Shown here piece by piece: positions 35,766 through 44,473 of a DNA stretch of 64,000 nucleotides (the stretch's first letter is position 1; each line of letters opens with the position of its first letter). Under the pieces are notes generated by a model. The model was not told where the DNA came from, made no database searches, and worked only from the letters and a program-made list of their open reading frames with translations. The position numbers and the translations under genes were made by a program. Origin of the DNA: Rhizobium sp. CG5 (GTDB lineage: Bacteria > Pseudomonadota > Alphaproteobacteria > Rhizobiales > Rhizobiaceae); assembly GCF_023701945.1 (NCBI RefSeq), contig NZ_JABAEF010000018.1:62001-126000 (forward strand). Reading direction: 5' to 3'.

Positions 35766-35842
35766 TGGTCGGAGTGGAGTGATTCGAACACTCGACCCCC
35801 ACGTCCCGAACGTGGTGCGCTACCAGACTGCGCTACACTCCG
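35766..35842 (-). tRNA. tRNA-Pro (CGG)
   Basis: The minus strand folds as a full cloverleaf: acceptor arms CGGAGTG/CACTCCG, anticodon stem CCACG/CGTGG with loop TTCGGGA (anticodon CGG) and T arm with GTTCGAATC. The CCA end is encoded. It reads proline codon CCG. Confidence 0.97.
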
Positions 35843-36166
35843 TGACCAGCGGCGCCTCTATAGACCAGCGTTTTTTGTTGCACAAGCGCTGATTTGAAAA
35901 AACCTGAAGGCCGGTGCAAAAACTGCGGCAGCCCAAGGCCCTGGCGGGTGGCGGGCCGTGCCCATGCCCTCCCCTTAAGCCGGTGCAAAGCCGGGTCTTC
36001 GGCCCGGCAGCGTGGCTGCAACGCATCAGCGTGGAAAATTTGCGGAAATCGCGCGGAGCGTGATTTCACAATCGCGCATTTGCGGATAAGGACATGCCGA
36101 TGGAAAGCGTCAAGGCTCGGGGGCGCGGCGAGGCTTTTCCAGCACAAGATCTGAGGGACAGAACAG
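35843..36166. other. Gap between tRNA-Pro and a lipoprotein gene
   Basis: 324 bp, no gene seen. A 6-bp GCCGGG/CCCGGC hairpin near 35990-36010 is the only structure noted; it lacks a T run. Confidence 0.3.
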
Positions 36167-36571
36167 ATGAATTTCCGCATGCTCACCCTGGCCGGCCTGG
36201 GGCTGGCCCTTGCCGGCTGTACCACGACCGGACCGGCCAAGAACGCCGTCGAAGCCCGCTGGAACGGCCAGCCGGCCGGCGCCTTCTTCGCAAAATTCGG
36301 CCCGCCGATCAATGACAGCACGGCTGGCGGCGCGACGGTCTATACCTGGCGCGGCGGCTACAAGACCCGCGCCGTGCCGGCGACCTATGAGGAATTGCCG
36401 AACGGCAAGAAGGGCGCCATGCTGACCCGGGCCCGCACCGAATACCTGCGCTGCGAAGTGCAGCTGACCGTGTCGCCGGACTACAATATCCGCAGCATCC
36501 GCACGGTGATCGACAAGCCCGGCCAGGCCGGTGGCCCGAGCTATTGCGAAGAGTTCCTGGGCGGCGCGTAA
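36167..36571 (+). CDS. Small outer-membrane-type lipoprotein
   Basis: 134 aa. The signal peptide ends in the lipobox LALAGC, so Cys18 would be lipidated. The remainder, beginning TTTGPAKNAVEARWNGQ, has a SmpA-like small domain feel (AFFAKFGPPINDSTAGGATVYTW) and two cysteines near the end. Residue after Cys is Thr, compatible with outer-membrane sorting. GAGG lies upstream of ATG 36167. It is monocistronic; no function known. Confidence 0.7.
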   Translation: MNFRMLTLAGLGLALAGCTTTGPAKNAVEARWNGQPAGAFFAKFGPPINDSTAGGATVYTWRGGYKTRAVPATYEELPNGKKGAMLTRARTEYLRCEVQLTVSPDYNIRSIRTVIDKPGQAGGPSYCEEFLGGA

Positions 36572-36659
36572 GCGCTTTGTAAGCTGCCCCATGGCTGGAG
36601 CTTTGGGGCTGACTTTTCCGGTCGGATGCGGGGCAAATAATCGACGGCAGAGCGAGGAT

Positions 36660-36822
36660 ACCCCCCACTGCCCTGCCGGGCATCTCCCCCACATGGGGGG
36701 AGACCGGACTGCCGAACTGTTCCTGCCCTGATTGCTGGCCGTTGACTGATGCAAACGGTGGCGGCCGGATCGATCTCCCCCCATGTGGGGGAGATGGCTG
36801 GCAAGCCAGAGGTGGGGTACCG
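36660..36822. repeat. Palindromic repeat, second type (RIME2-like)
   Basis: Two inverted halves, about 36660-36705 and 36770-36822, each with a CCCCCACATGGGGG-type core. The sequence differs from the bet copy (CATCTCCCCCACATGGGG instead of CCTTCTCCCCGC), so it is a second repeat class. It lies between the lipoprotein gene and the convergent flagellin gene; related fragments occur near 47.66 and 63.02 kb. Confidence 0.65.
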
Positions 36823-36905
36823 CGGGTCGAAGCGGATCTATCCTTTTGCCCTGGTCCCAGACGCTGGCGCCCTGCCCGGCTTTACCCCGTTTCGCCTCAG
36901 TCGAT

Positions 36906-37871
36906 CTACCGCAGCAGCGAGATCAGCGGTTCGGTGCTGGCATTGGCGATGGCCAGGGCCTGGACGCCGAGCTGTTCCTTGGTTTCAATGGCGCGCAGGC
37001 GGGTTGATTCCAGATCCATATCGGCATCGACCATCTTGCCGACGCCGTAGTGGATGGAATCCTGCAGGTCCATCACGAAACCGTTCTGCAATTCGACCCG
37101 CATGGACAAAGCGCCGAGCGTCGTGCCGACATCGATGGTGCGTTGCGCCATGGCATCGACGACGCTGATCATTTCCTCGATCTCGGTATCCGTCACGGTG
37201 TCGTTGAGCACCATCTCGTCGTAAGTCGGGCCATCTTCGCTGTTGAACATCACCCAGTTCTTGGTCGTGCCCAGTTCGCTTGCAAAGCCGGAGCCGGTCA
37301 GGATGCCGCTATCGCCGCTGACGTCGTCGATCAGGAAATTGACCTCCGAGGTTCCGGCCGTGCCGGCCACCTCGTATTCGACATTGGTCACCGTCACGCC
37401 GCCATCGGAATCGCGGCGGAACGAGCCGACCAGCTGCTTGGGCTCATCGTCGGCGACATCGGTGCGCCACAGCCAGTTCTGGCCGGAAAAGGTCGAGGCA
37501 TGGGTGATGGTCTTCAGCTGTTCCTTCAGCTCGACGAGCTCGGTATTGATCTTGTCGCGGTCGACGCCGGGCTCGCGGGCCAGCACCATGCGCTGCTTGA
37601 TCTCCTGCATGACATCGACAGCGCTCTCCACCCCGTTGCTGGCGGTGTCGACGACGGCGCCGGCCATGCCAAGCGCATCCTCGACCGCCGAGAGCGCCTT
37701 GTTGTCGGAGCGCATGGTCGTGGCGATCGACCAGTAGGCGGCGTCATCCGAGGCCTGCGAGACGCGGTAGCCGGTGATCACCCGCGACTGGGTCTGGTTC
37801 CGGCCATCCACCGTGGCCCTCAATACATCAAGCGCGCCTATAGCTGCGCTATTGGTGTTTATACTCACCAT
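36906..37871 (-). CDS. Flagellin, solitary
   Basis: 321 aa. Conserved N-terminal D0/D1 (VSINTNSAAIGALDVLR, SQASDDAAYWSIATTMRSDN) and C-terminal D1/D0 (ESTRLRAIETKEQLGVQALA) coiled-coil regions bracket a short acidic, variable centre, the pattern of rhizobial flagellins. No other flagellar gene is nearby. Two starts compete: ATG 37871 and GTG 37880; neither has a strong ribosome site. It is preceded by an unusually long AT-rich leader. Confidence 0.85.
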   Translation of the reverse strand: MVSINTNSAAIGALDVLRATVDGRNQTQSRVITGYRVSQASDDAAYWSIATTMRSDNKALSAVEDALGMAGAVVDTASNGVESAVDVMQEIKQRMVLAREPGVDRDKINTELVELKEQLKTITHASTFSGQNWLWRTDVADDEPKQLVGSFRRDSDGGVTVTNVEYEVAGTAGTSEVNFLIDDVSGDSGILTGSGFASELGTTKNWVMFNSEDGPTYDEMVLNDTVTDTEIEEMISVVDAMAQRTIDVGTTLGALSMRVELQNGFVMDLQDSIHYGVGKMVDADMDLESTRLRAIETKEQLGVQALAIANASTEPLISLLR

Positions 37872-38217
37872 GGAATTCACTCATTCAGTACGAAAACCGG
37901 AAATGGAAATACGACCGCCCAATTCGTAACAGTTATTCTATTTTCTGGGCTCAAAGCACGAGACTTAATGCCTGAACAGTATTTTTATACATCTGTTAAG
38001 GTTAAAAAATGCCTTATAAACGAGATTAATATTCCGTAAACGGGGCATTTACTGAAATTTTATATTAGTGAAGAAAGGAAAAACAGCAGCGGGCAAGGTT
38101 TCGCCTGGCGGTTGCCCGGGCGCGCGCGGCGGCGTCTGCGAGGACTGCCGCGCATGACAAAAGATCAGGACGTTGCCGAATGGGCTGGCGTAACGCCGAT
38201 GCCCCTGCTCAGGGGGG
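37872..38217 (-). promoter_or_regulatory. AT-rich leader upstream of flagellin
   Basis: 346 bp with no gene. Bases 37880-38090 are far richer in A+T than the surroundings. On the minus strand a stem AAATGCC/GGCATTT (about 38048-38010) ends in a T run, like an attenuator, and a TATAAA lies further down. This is the likely flagellin promoter and 5' leader, but no consensus sigma-28 site was found. Confidence 0.4.
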
Positions 38218-38871
38218 TCAGAATTCCACCTCGAGCTCGATGATCTCGTCGGGTTCGGCCTTGGCGCCTTCGGTCCACTCCACCATCAGGGGCCAGGCGA
38301 AGACGGTGTCGCAATAGGCGGAGAGTGTCGGATCCAGATCGACCGAATAGGTGCGGAAGCGGCTGCAGACCGGCGCATACATGGCATCGGCGACGGTGGG
38401 CGTCTTGCCGAACAGCCATGGCCCGCCGCTTTGCTCCAGACACTCGGTCCAGATCGCCTTGATGCGCTCGACATCCGGGCGGGCGCCGGAAAACATCTTG
38501 AACCGCGGGTGGACGGTCTTCAGGTTCATCGGCAATGCGGAGCGCATGTTATAAAAGCCGGAATGCATTTCGCCCGACACCGAGCGGCAATGGGCGCGGG
38601 TTGCCTGGTCGGCCGGCCAGAGACCGGCCTTGGGCGTGATCTCGTGCAGATATTCGGCGATCGCCAGCGTATCCCAGACCGTCACGCCTTCATGGGTCAG
38701 GCGCGGCACCAGCACGGAGGGCGACAGCAACAGCAGCTCCTGGCGGGCACCGTCGTCGAGATCGACCATGACTTCCTTGAAGTCGAGACCGGCCATTCGG
38801 CACAATAGCCAGCCGCGCAGCGACCAGGAGGAGTAGTTCTTGGAGGAAAGGGTCAGTGTCGCATGGGCCAT
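38218..38871 (-). CDS. Glutathione S-transferase family protein
   Basis: 217 aa. The N-terminal thioredoxin-like domain has the catalytic-type start SSKNYSSWSLRGWLL and the cis-Pro region SVLVPRLTHEG, followed by a helical C-terminal domain. The length and motif order fit bacterial GSTs of the YfcF/zeta-like type. The specific substrate is unknown. It is divergent from phaZ (gap 122 bp) and is followed by the flagellin leader. Confidence 0.8.
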   Translation of the reverse strand: MAHATLTLSSKNYSSWSLRGWLLCRMAGLDFKEVMVDLDDGARQELLLLSPSVLVPRLTHEGVTVWDTLAIAEYLHEITPKAGLWPADQATRAHCRSVSGEMHSGFYNMRSALPMNLKTVHPRFKMFSGARPDVERIKAIWTECLEQSGGPWLFGKTPTVADAMYAPVCSRFRTYSVDLDPTLSAYCDTVFAWPLMVEWTEGAKAEPDEIIELEVEF

Positions 38872-38993
38872 GGCCGTGAAGATCCTTATCGGACAATGTT
38901 ATACATTCCCTCACAATCTTCTCGCATAGTGGACCTTGTTGCACTAGCATTTTTTGCAGTGCGGCAATTCTGCGGTGACGGGGTCCCTTGCTC

Positions 38994-40208
38994 ATGCTCT
39001 ATCAAACCTACCAGTTCCACGACGACCTGATGGCGCCGATGCGCGACATGGCGCGGCGACTGCAGGCTTTTACCGGCCTGTCGTTCTTTGAACCGGTGGA
39101 GACGATGTCGCGCTATTTCGGCGCGGCGATGGAGCTGGTGTCGCGCTTCGAGATCATCCATACCGGTCCGGAGTTTGCGATCACCTCGGTGATGATCGGC
39201 AATCGCGACGCGCCCGTAACGATCGAGACCACGCTGGACCTGCCGTTCGGCAAGCTGCTGCATTTTGCCGTCGATGTCGATACGCCGCGCCCCAGGGTGC
39301 TGGTGGTGGCGCCGCTGTCCGGACATTTTGCGACGCTGTTGCGCGGCACGGTGCAGACGCTTTTGCGCGATCACGACGTCTATGTGACGGACTGGGTCAA
39401 TGCCCGCGATGTGCCGCTGTCGGCCGGGCGGTTCGGCGTCGACGAATATGTCGACTATATCATCCGCTTTCTGGAGGAGATCGGCCCCGGCGCCCATGTG
39501 CTGGCGGTCTGTCAGCCGTGCGTGCAGACGCTGGCCGCCGTCGCCGTGATGTCGGAGCAGCAGCATCCGGCCACGCCGCGCACCATGACCCTGATGGCCG
39601 GGCCGATCGATCCGCGCGAAAGCCCGACCAAGGTCAACGAACTCGCCGTGTCCAAACCGCTGTCGTGGTTCGAGACCTCGCTGATCAGCGAGGTGCCGGC
39701 GCGCTTTGAGGGTGCCGGCCGGCGGGTCTATCCGGGCTTCCTGCAGCTGGTCGCCTTCATGGCGATGAACATGGACCGCCACCAGGAGCAGCATCGCAAG
39801 CTGTTCGAGCATCTGGCCAAGGGTGAGACGGACAAGGCCGACAAGATCAAGACCTTCTATGACGAGTATTTCGCCGTGCTCGACATGACGGAGGAATTCT
39901 ACATCGAGACGATCGACCGGGTGTTCCAGAAGGCGGAGCTGGCCACCGGCGATTTCACCCATCACGGCCGCAAGGTCGATCCCGCCCATATCCGCAAGAC
40001 CGCGCTGCTGACCGTTGAGGGCGGCCGCGACGATATCTGCGCACTCGGCCAGACCTCCTCGGCCCACGAACTGTGTCGGTCGCTGCGTCCGCACCTGAAG
40101 CGCCACCATCTGCAGGCCAATGTCGGCCATTACGGCGTGTTCAACGGCCGCCGCTGGGAGGCGGAGATCTATCCGGTGGTGCGCAACATGATTTTAGCGA
40201 TGGAATAG
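38994..40208 (+). CDS. phaZ: Intracellular polyhydroxyalkanoate depolymerase
   Basis: 404 aa. Mobilises stored poly-3-hydroxybutyrate. The family hallmark GAHVLAVCQPCVQTLAAV carries the catalytic cysteine in a lipase-like box (AVCQPCVQT). The conserved YVTDWVNARDVPLSAG and C-terminal NVGHYGVFNGRRW blocks are intact. ATG 38994 is two codons into a longer TTG frame; the ribosome site is weak. A decayed copy of its 3' end lies 1.2 kb downstream beyond the dac gene. No synthase or phasin gene is adjacent. Confidence 0.9.
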   Translation: MLYQTYQFHDDLMAPMRDMARRLQAFTGLSFFEPVETMSRYFGAAMELVSRFEIIHTGPEFAITSVMIGNRDAPVTIETTLDLPFGKLLHFAVDVDTPRPRVLVVAPLSGHFATLLRGTVQTLLRDHDVYVTDWVNARDVPLSAGRFGVDEYVDYIIRFLEEIGPGAHVLAVCQPCVQTLAAVAVMSEQQHPATPRTMTLMAGPIDPRESPTKVNELAVSKPLSWFETSLISEVPARFEGAGRRVYPGFLQLVAFMAMNMDRHQEQHRKLFEHLAKGETDKADKIKTFYDEYFAVLDMTEEFYIETIDRVFQKAELATGDFTHHGRKVDPAHIRKTALLTVEGGRDDICALGQTSSAHELCRSLRPHLKRHHLQANVGHYGVFNGRRWEAEIYPVVRNMILAME

Positions 40209-40242
40209 GGTTTCGTCGGTAGAAGCTTAGCGGGCGCACAGC

Positions 40243-41292
40243 TCACGACGGGCGCGGCGTCGGGATCGGCACATCGGCGGCAGTCTCATTAAGCCAGGTA
40301 CTGATCGCGTGGATATGGCCGGGGATCTCGTCGCGCAGATAGGTTTCGCGGCCCGGCAGTCCCATCGGATAAAGCGCTTCCCGCTCGGCCTCATAGGCGG
40401 CGCTCTGGTCCGTGCAGAGCCGGATGCGCATATCCTCGGGCGTCCTGTCGGGGTGATTTTGCAGATCGTCGACACGGCCCGCCGGCGTCAGGCGGCCCTC
40501 GAAGGCCTGGGTCAGATAAAACGCCGATCGTTCATTGCGTTCCCGCTCCGTGGTCGCCCCCAGAACGACCACCATGACGCGCTTGCCCTGCCGGGCGGCA
40601 AGGCCGACATAGTTTCGTCCCGAAGCGCATAAAAAACCGGTCTTCATGCCGATCGTGCCGGCGAAACGGGTCAGCAAGGCATTGTTGGATTTGATCTCCT
40701 TGCCGTCGATCGTCACGGCAGAGCCGGCAAAGAAACGCTGAAAATCCGGAAAGCGGCGATCGACCTCCAAGCCGAGCACGGCCAGATCCCGCGCCGTCGT
40801 CACGGTGGCGCGGTCGAACAGGCCGTTCGGAGAGGAAAAATGGGTGGCCGTCATGCCAAGGCTGGACGCTGCGGCATTCATGCGCTGAACAAAGGTCTTT
40901 TCATCGCCGGCAACGGCTTCGGCCAGCGCGACCGCGACATCATTGGCCGAGGCGGTGAGCGTGGCGAACAGCGCATCTTCCAGCGTCATGGTCCGCCCGA
41001 AGGTGAGGCCCGATTCCAGAAAAGCCTGTTTCATCGCATTGCGCGTCATCATAACAGGCGTGGTGAGGGTGACCTGACCGGCCCGCAACGCTTCGAACAC
41101 CACAAAGGCCGTCATCAGCTTGGCCGTCGAGGCCGGATACCACGGCACGCCGGCCTCCTCCTGATAGAGAACCTGGCGGCTTGCGGTATCGACCACCAGC
41201 ACAGGCGTGGCATGGGCCGGCAGCGCCATGACAAGCGATGCGATTAACATCCACGCATTGCGTGACCGCCCGGCCGATGGTGTTCTGCGCAT
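40243..41292 (-). CDS. D-alanyl-D-alanine carboxypeptidase (PBP5/DacA family)
   Basis: 349 aa. A signal peptide (about 1-28) exports it. Penicillin-binding motifs are in order: nucleophile PASTAK (Ser55-Lys58), ASAN and GMKTGF (KTG). It trims the terminal D-Ala from peptidoglycan pentapeptides. It lacks a clear C-terminal amphipathic anchor, ending instead in a Pro-rich tail. It lies on the minus strand between phaZ and the phaZ 3' remnant. Confidence 0.88.
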   Translation of the reverse strand: MRRTPSAGRSRNAWMLIASLVMALPAHATPVLVVDTASRQVLYQEEAGVPWYPASTAKLMTAFVVFEALRAGQVTLTTPVMMTRNAMKQAFLESGLTFGRTMTLEDALFATLTASANDVAVALAEAVAGDEKTFVQRMNAAASSLGMTATHFSSPNGLFDRATVTTARDLAVLGLEVDRRFPDFQRFFAGSAVTIDGKEIKSNNALLTRFAGTIGMKTGFLCASGRNYVGLAARQGKRVMVVVLGATTERERNERSAFYLTQAFEGRLTPAGRVDDLQNHPDRTPEDMRIRLCTDQSAAYEAEREALYPMGLPGRETYLRDEIPGHIHAISTWLNETAADVPIPTPRPS

Positions 41293-41408
41293 ACGCCAGT
41301 CTCCTGGAAAAGATGTTTGAATGCCACGATGCGCTGGTGAGGCACAAGGGCTTCATCGGTGTGAGCGGAACGCAATAGGCGAGCGGGGGTTCCAGAGGGT
41401 GGAATGGG

Positions 41409-41500
41409 TTATGTGGGCACTATGGTGTGCTCAAGGGTCGGCGCTGGGGGCGACCGAGATCTATCCGGTGGTGCGGACTATGATTCTGGCGAGGGAGTAG
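41409..41500 (+). pseudogene. Remnant of a phaZ 3' end
   Basis: About 92 bp aligns with the last 90 bases of phaZ, from the GHYGV codons to the stop. A 20-bp stretch is identical (41456-41475 with 40164-40183). Two extra bases after the Trp codon shift the frame, and the downstream ILAxE-stop codons are recognisable. This is a decayed copy from duplication. Further upstream (41293-41408) only the dac promoter region remains. Confidence 0.7.
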
Positions 41501-41677
41501 GTTTTTTTGGGGGTGAGGAAGGTGCAGCGGTCTTTACAATGTCCGCCGAGCGAGCGGCATTGGGACCATTAAATAGCAATCCCCAAAATACTCGCAGAGA
41601 ACGCTTGGGGCGTAAATTATTAGTTGTTAATTTATGTCGAATTTTGCCAAATATTACGGCAGGTCAAGGAGGTCGAA

Positions 41678-42127
41678 ATGGGAACCCGCGAACGAGTCAT
41701 CAATGTGTTGCGGCTTGTTGAGCCGATCGTGGCTTCAGAGCTTAAGCAGAGTTTTGATTTCACCAAAAAGATATCTGACTTCGTCGGGATGATTGTCAGA
41801 ATGGGAATTCTACTCGCTCTCATTAACGTGATCTATGCGTCTGTCCCGCAAAGAGGGCAAGAAGCTACATACTACTTTTCGATGTTATTTTTCATCGTTA
41901 TCTACTGCTTGTTTTGGATTTCGATTTTCAGGGTCGTTTCCGATCTCGTCGACACAATAATTAGTGCTTGGATGGGAACGGAGTTTAAATCCAACGTCAG
42001 AGATTTTTGGCCCGCCGCTCGAAATGGACGAGTCAGAGTCGTTGTTGCGAACGGATTGTCACTCATACTGTTGGTGTTGCTGCACTCGGGTATGGAGTAT
42101 GGTGTGAGCGCCTATATCAATAGATAG
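41678..42127 (+). CDS. Hypothetical three-helix membrane protein, low GC
   Basis: 149 aa. Three hydrophobic segments at about 37-58, 66-88 and 122-142 separate short charged stretches; no signal peptide. Not recognised. The perfect AGGAGG site six bases before ATG 41678 shows it is translated, although its base composition is well below the genome average. It is convergent with the trypco2-like gene (14-bp gap) and belongs to a low-GC islet ending at tRNA-Gln. Confidence 0.6.
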   Translation: MGTRERVINVLRLVEPIVASELKQSFDFTKKISDFVGMIVRMGILLALINVIYASVPQRGQEATYYFSMLFFIVIYCLFWISIFRVVSDLVDTIISAWMGTEFKSNVRDFWPAARNGRVRVVVANGLSLILLVLLHSGMEYGVSAYINR

Positions 42128-42141
42128 GAATAGGCCATTCG

Positions 42142-42489
42142 TTAGCTGGCCCTGACTAATTTCTTCGCATCGAGTATGTGCGTATGCGGCCAAGATACGC
42201 CTAGCGTGAACTCAATACGGCTGACGTTCGATGCCTCCCGCTCATGAGTTCCAGACCCGCCAAGCTTTACAGAAAAAACCTCAAGACCGGCTTCCGCCCC
42301 GCCTTGCGTCTTCGTCCCGACCGAAACAGCCACGTCAAACTTGATCGTGTCAATTTCCATCACTTCAGGATCATGAATCTTAGGATTTATGAAGCCTTGC
42401 TTTTCTCTGGCTTTGCGCTCTTCAATCGTTTCTTGAACGGCATCCATCACGTCATTGAGCGCCGCTTTGACGAAGGATTTCAGGTCCAT
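42142..42489 (-). CDS. Trypco2-like small protein
   Basis: 115 aa. Layout is one amphipathic helix (LKSFVKAALNDVMDAVQETI) and a beta-rich part (IKFDVAVSVGTKTQGG ... SRIEFTLGVSW). This resembles the trypsin-co-occurring (trypco) domains found beside peptidase and conflict systems, but no peptidase gene is visible here and the match is by pattern only. Base composition is low-GC. The start ribosome site is weak. Function unknown. Confidence 0.55.
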   Translation of the reverse strand: MDLKSFVKAALNDVMDAVQETIEERKAREKQGFINPKIHDPEVMEIDTIKFDVAVSVGTKTQGGAEAGLEVFSVKLGGSGTHEREASNVSRIEFTLGVSWPHTHILDAKKLVRAS

Positions 42490-42916
42490 CTTGGTTACAT
42501 CCCCGTTGCAATGACAGAGACCACCTGTTGGCCTAGATGGTCAAAATCTGTGATATTCGGACCCGCCTGGCTATCAAAACCCTAAACCGCGCAATGCGCA
42601 CAGCTGGCCTCGTCAATGAACTTATGTTCGGGACCGCAACTGAAGGAATTCAGAACCCAGTATGATATGAATAGGAGCTGTTTATGTGGGTGCAGAGGGG
42701 ATCGTATTCATCACGCCTCATATACAAACGGGGACGCGTAGCCGCATCCCCGGAATATTGATGCACGGTCAACCTTGTCCCGAATGGCGGGAGTATCGCG
42801 TGGGGTTCTAATAGATCCAAATATACGTGTGGAATTCCGAATGTCAAAAAGAAAATGACATGAAACCAATGCCTATAATCGAACAAAATCGCCGTTCTGG
42901 ATTGACCATTGAAGCG
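42490..42916. other. Low-GC gap next to tRNA-Gln
   Basis: 427 bp without a convincing gene. A 25-codon plus-strand ORF (42684-42761) has an AGGAG site but no other support. Composition remains low-GC up to the tRNA boundary, suggesting islet remnants. Confidence 0.35.
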
Positions 42917-42990
42917 TGGCTGGGGCGCCAGGGATCGAACCTGGGGTGCCGGTACCAAAAACCAGTGCCTTACCGCTTGGCTACGCCCCA
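42917..42990 (-). tRNA. tRNA-Gln (TTG)
   Basis: The minus strand folds as a cloverleaf: acceptor TGGGGCG/CGCCCCA, anticodon stem CTGGT/ACCGG-type with loop TTTTGGT (anticodon TTG) and T arm with GTTCGATCC. The CCA end is encoded. Its 3' end faces the low-GC islet, the orientation of a typical integration target. Confidence 0.97.
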
Positions 42991-43248
42991 CCGTGACGGG
43001 CCTTGAGAAGATATGCTTTCCAAGCCCGGTGCGGGCCTGATTAGCAAAAGCCGGGACGGGCGGCAATCACTTCCTTGGCGATTTTTGTGGAATTATCGCA
43101 GGCTCGGCCGGTCGCTACACGGGTCCGGGGGGCTTGAGCATGCGCGGTGGCGGCGCCGAGGCTCACACGCGGCGATTTTCCGCTTTACGGCGGCGCGTCG
43201 GGGCTCGATAAACGGGTGTTGTCTTTCGCACTGCACAGGAGCCTGCTT

Positions 43249-43545
43249 ATGCCCGGTTATTCCGCCCGTCCGCCCGCCATCTCCACCCTGCTGCTCGACG
43301 ACCAGATGGTGCGGATCACCCGCTGGGATTTCGAGCCGGGGGCGGCGACCGGCCATCATGTGCATGGCATGGGCTATGTCGTGGTGCCGATGACCGATTG
43401 CCATTTCCTGATCGAGGATGCCGCCGGCGAGCGGCGCGTCACCAGCAAGGCCGGCGAGGTCTATCGCCGCGATGCCGGCGTCGAGCACAATGTGGTCAAT
43501 GGCGGCGACCAGCCGATGGCCTTCATCGAGATCGAATATAAATGA
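43249..43545 (+). CDS. Cupin-domain small protein
   Basis: 98 aa single cupin. Metal-ligand pattern GHHVHGMGYVVVPM gives the conserved His pair and later VEHNV the third. The frame extends to 43147, but ATG 43249 has AGGAG eight bases upstream. Its stop overlaps the next gene's start by four bases, so the cupin and the metallo-beta-lactamase-fold enzyme are coupled. Function unknown; a sugar- or acid-binding role would fit. Confidence 0.8.
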   Translation: MPGYSARPPAISTLLLDDQMVRITRWDFEPGAATGHHVHGMGYVVVPMTDCHFLIEDAAGERRVTSKAGEVYRRDAGVEHNVVNGGDQPMAFIEIEYK

Positions 43546-44468
43546 GCGAGGCGGGCGAGCCGAAGAGCCCGGACTTCGACCTGGCCTTCGAGCCCTCCTA
43601 TGGCGAGCCGGTGCCGGTGGCGCCGGGGGTGCAGCGCGTGACCGTCAACAACCCCTCGCCGTTCACCTTCCACGGCACCAACAGCTATATCGTCGGGACG
43701 CGCTCGGTCTGCGTGATCGATCCGGGCCCCGACAGCGACGCGCATTTTGAGGCTCTGATGGCAGCGCTCGAAGGCCGCGAGGTGACCCATATCGCCGTCA
43801 GCCATACCCACAAGGACCATTCGCCGCTGGCCCGCCGGCTGAAGGCGGCAACCGGTGCGACGATCGTTGCCGAAGGCCCGCACCGGGCGGCGCGGGCCCT
43901 GCATGCGGGCGAGGTCAATCCATTCGGCGAAAGCTCCGACCTCGCGTTCCAGCCGGATATCGCGCTTTTGGAGGGCGACCGGATCGAGGGCGACGGCTGG
44001 GTTCTCGAAACGATTTTGACCCCCGGCCATACCGCCAACCATGCGGCCTTTGCGCTGGAAAACACCGGCGTGGTCTTTTCGGCCGACCACGTGATGGCCT
44101 GGGCGACCTCGATCGTCGCGCCGCCGGACGGGGCGATGGGTGATTACATGGCCTCGCTGGATCGATTGCTTAGCCGCGACGACCGGATCTATTTCCCCGG
44201 CCATGGCGGCCCGGTGCGCCAGCCCCAGAGTTTTCTTAGGGGTCTGCGCACCCATCGGCGCATGCGCGAGCGGGCCGTGCTGGAGCGCATCCGGGGCGGC
44301 GACCGGCTGATCCCCGACATGGTGGCGGCGATCTATCGCGACACAGATCCGCGCCTGCATGGCGCCGCCGCCCTCTCCGTTCTGGCGCATCTGGAGGATC
44401 TGGTGGAAAAGGGGCTGGTTCAAACCGACGGCCCGGCCCGGCTGACCGGGGTTTTTATGGTGGCGTGA
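43542..44468 (+). CDS. Metallo-beta-lactamase-fold hydrolase
   Basis: 308 aa. The zinc motif HTHKDH (HxHxDH) is at SHTHKDHSPL, and later GHTANHAAF and GHGGPV supply the remaining ligands. The C-terminal helical extension places it in the LACTB2-like/RNase-or-lactonase group. It forms an operon with the cupin gene. The substrate cannot be deduced. Confidence 0.85.
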   Translation: MSEAGEPKSPDFDLAFEPSYGEPVPVAPGVQRVTVNNPSPFTFHGTNSYIVGTRSVCVIDPGPDSDAHFEALMAALEGREVTHIAVSHTHKDHSPLARRLKAATGATIVAEGPHRAARALHAGEVNPFGESSDLAFQPDIALLEGDRIEGDGWVLETILTPGHTANHAAFALENTGVVFSADHVMAWATSIVAPPDGAMGDYMASLDRLLSRDDRIYFPGHGGPVRQPQSFLRGLRTHRRMRERAVLERIRGGDRLIPDMVAAIYRDTDPRLHGAAALSVLAHLEDLVEKGLVQTDGPARLTGVFMVA

Positions 44469-44473
44469 CGCCG

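Noticed and set aside
42684..42761. 25-codon ORF with an AGGAG site
   Set aside because: No terminator, promoter or motif; kept only as a note because chance ORFs of this size are common in low-GC DNA.
42650..43066. 138-codon minus-strand frame across tRNA-Gln
   Set aside because: It reads through a tRNA and has no family features.
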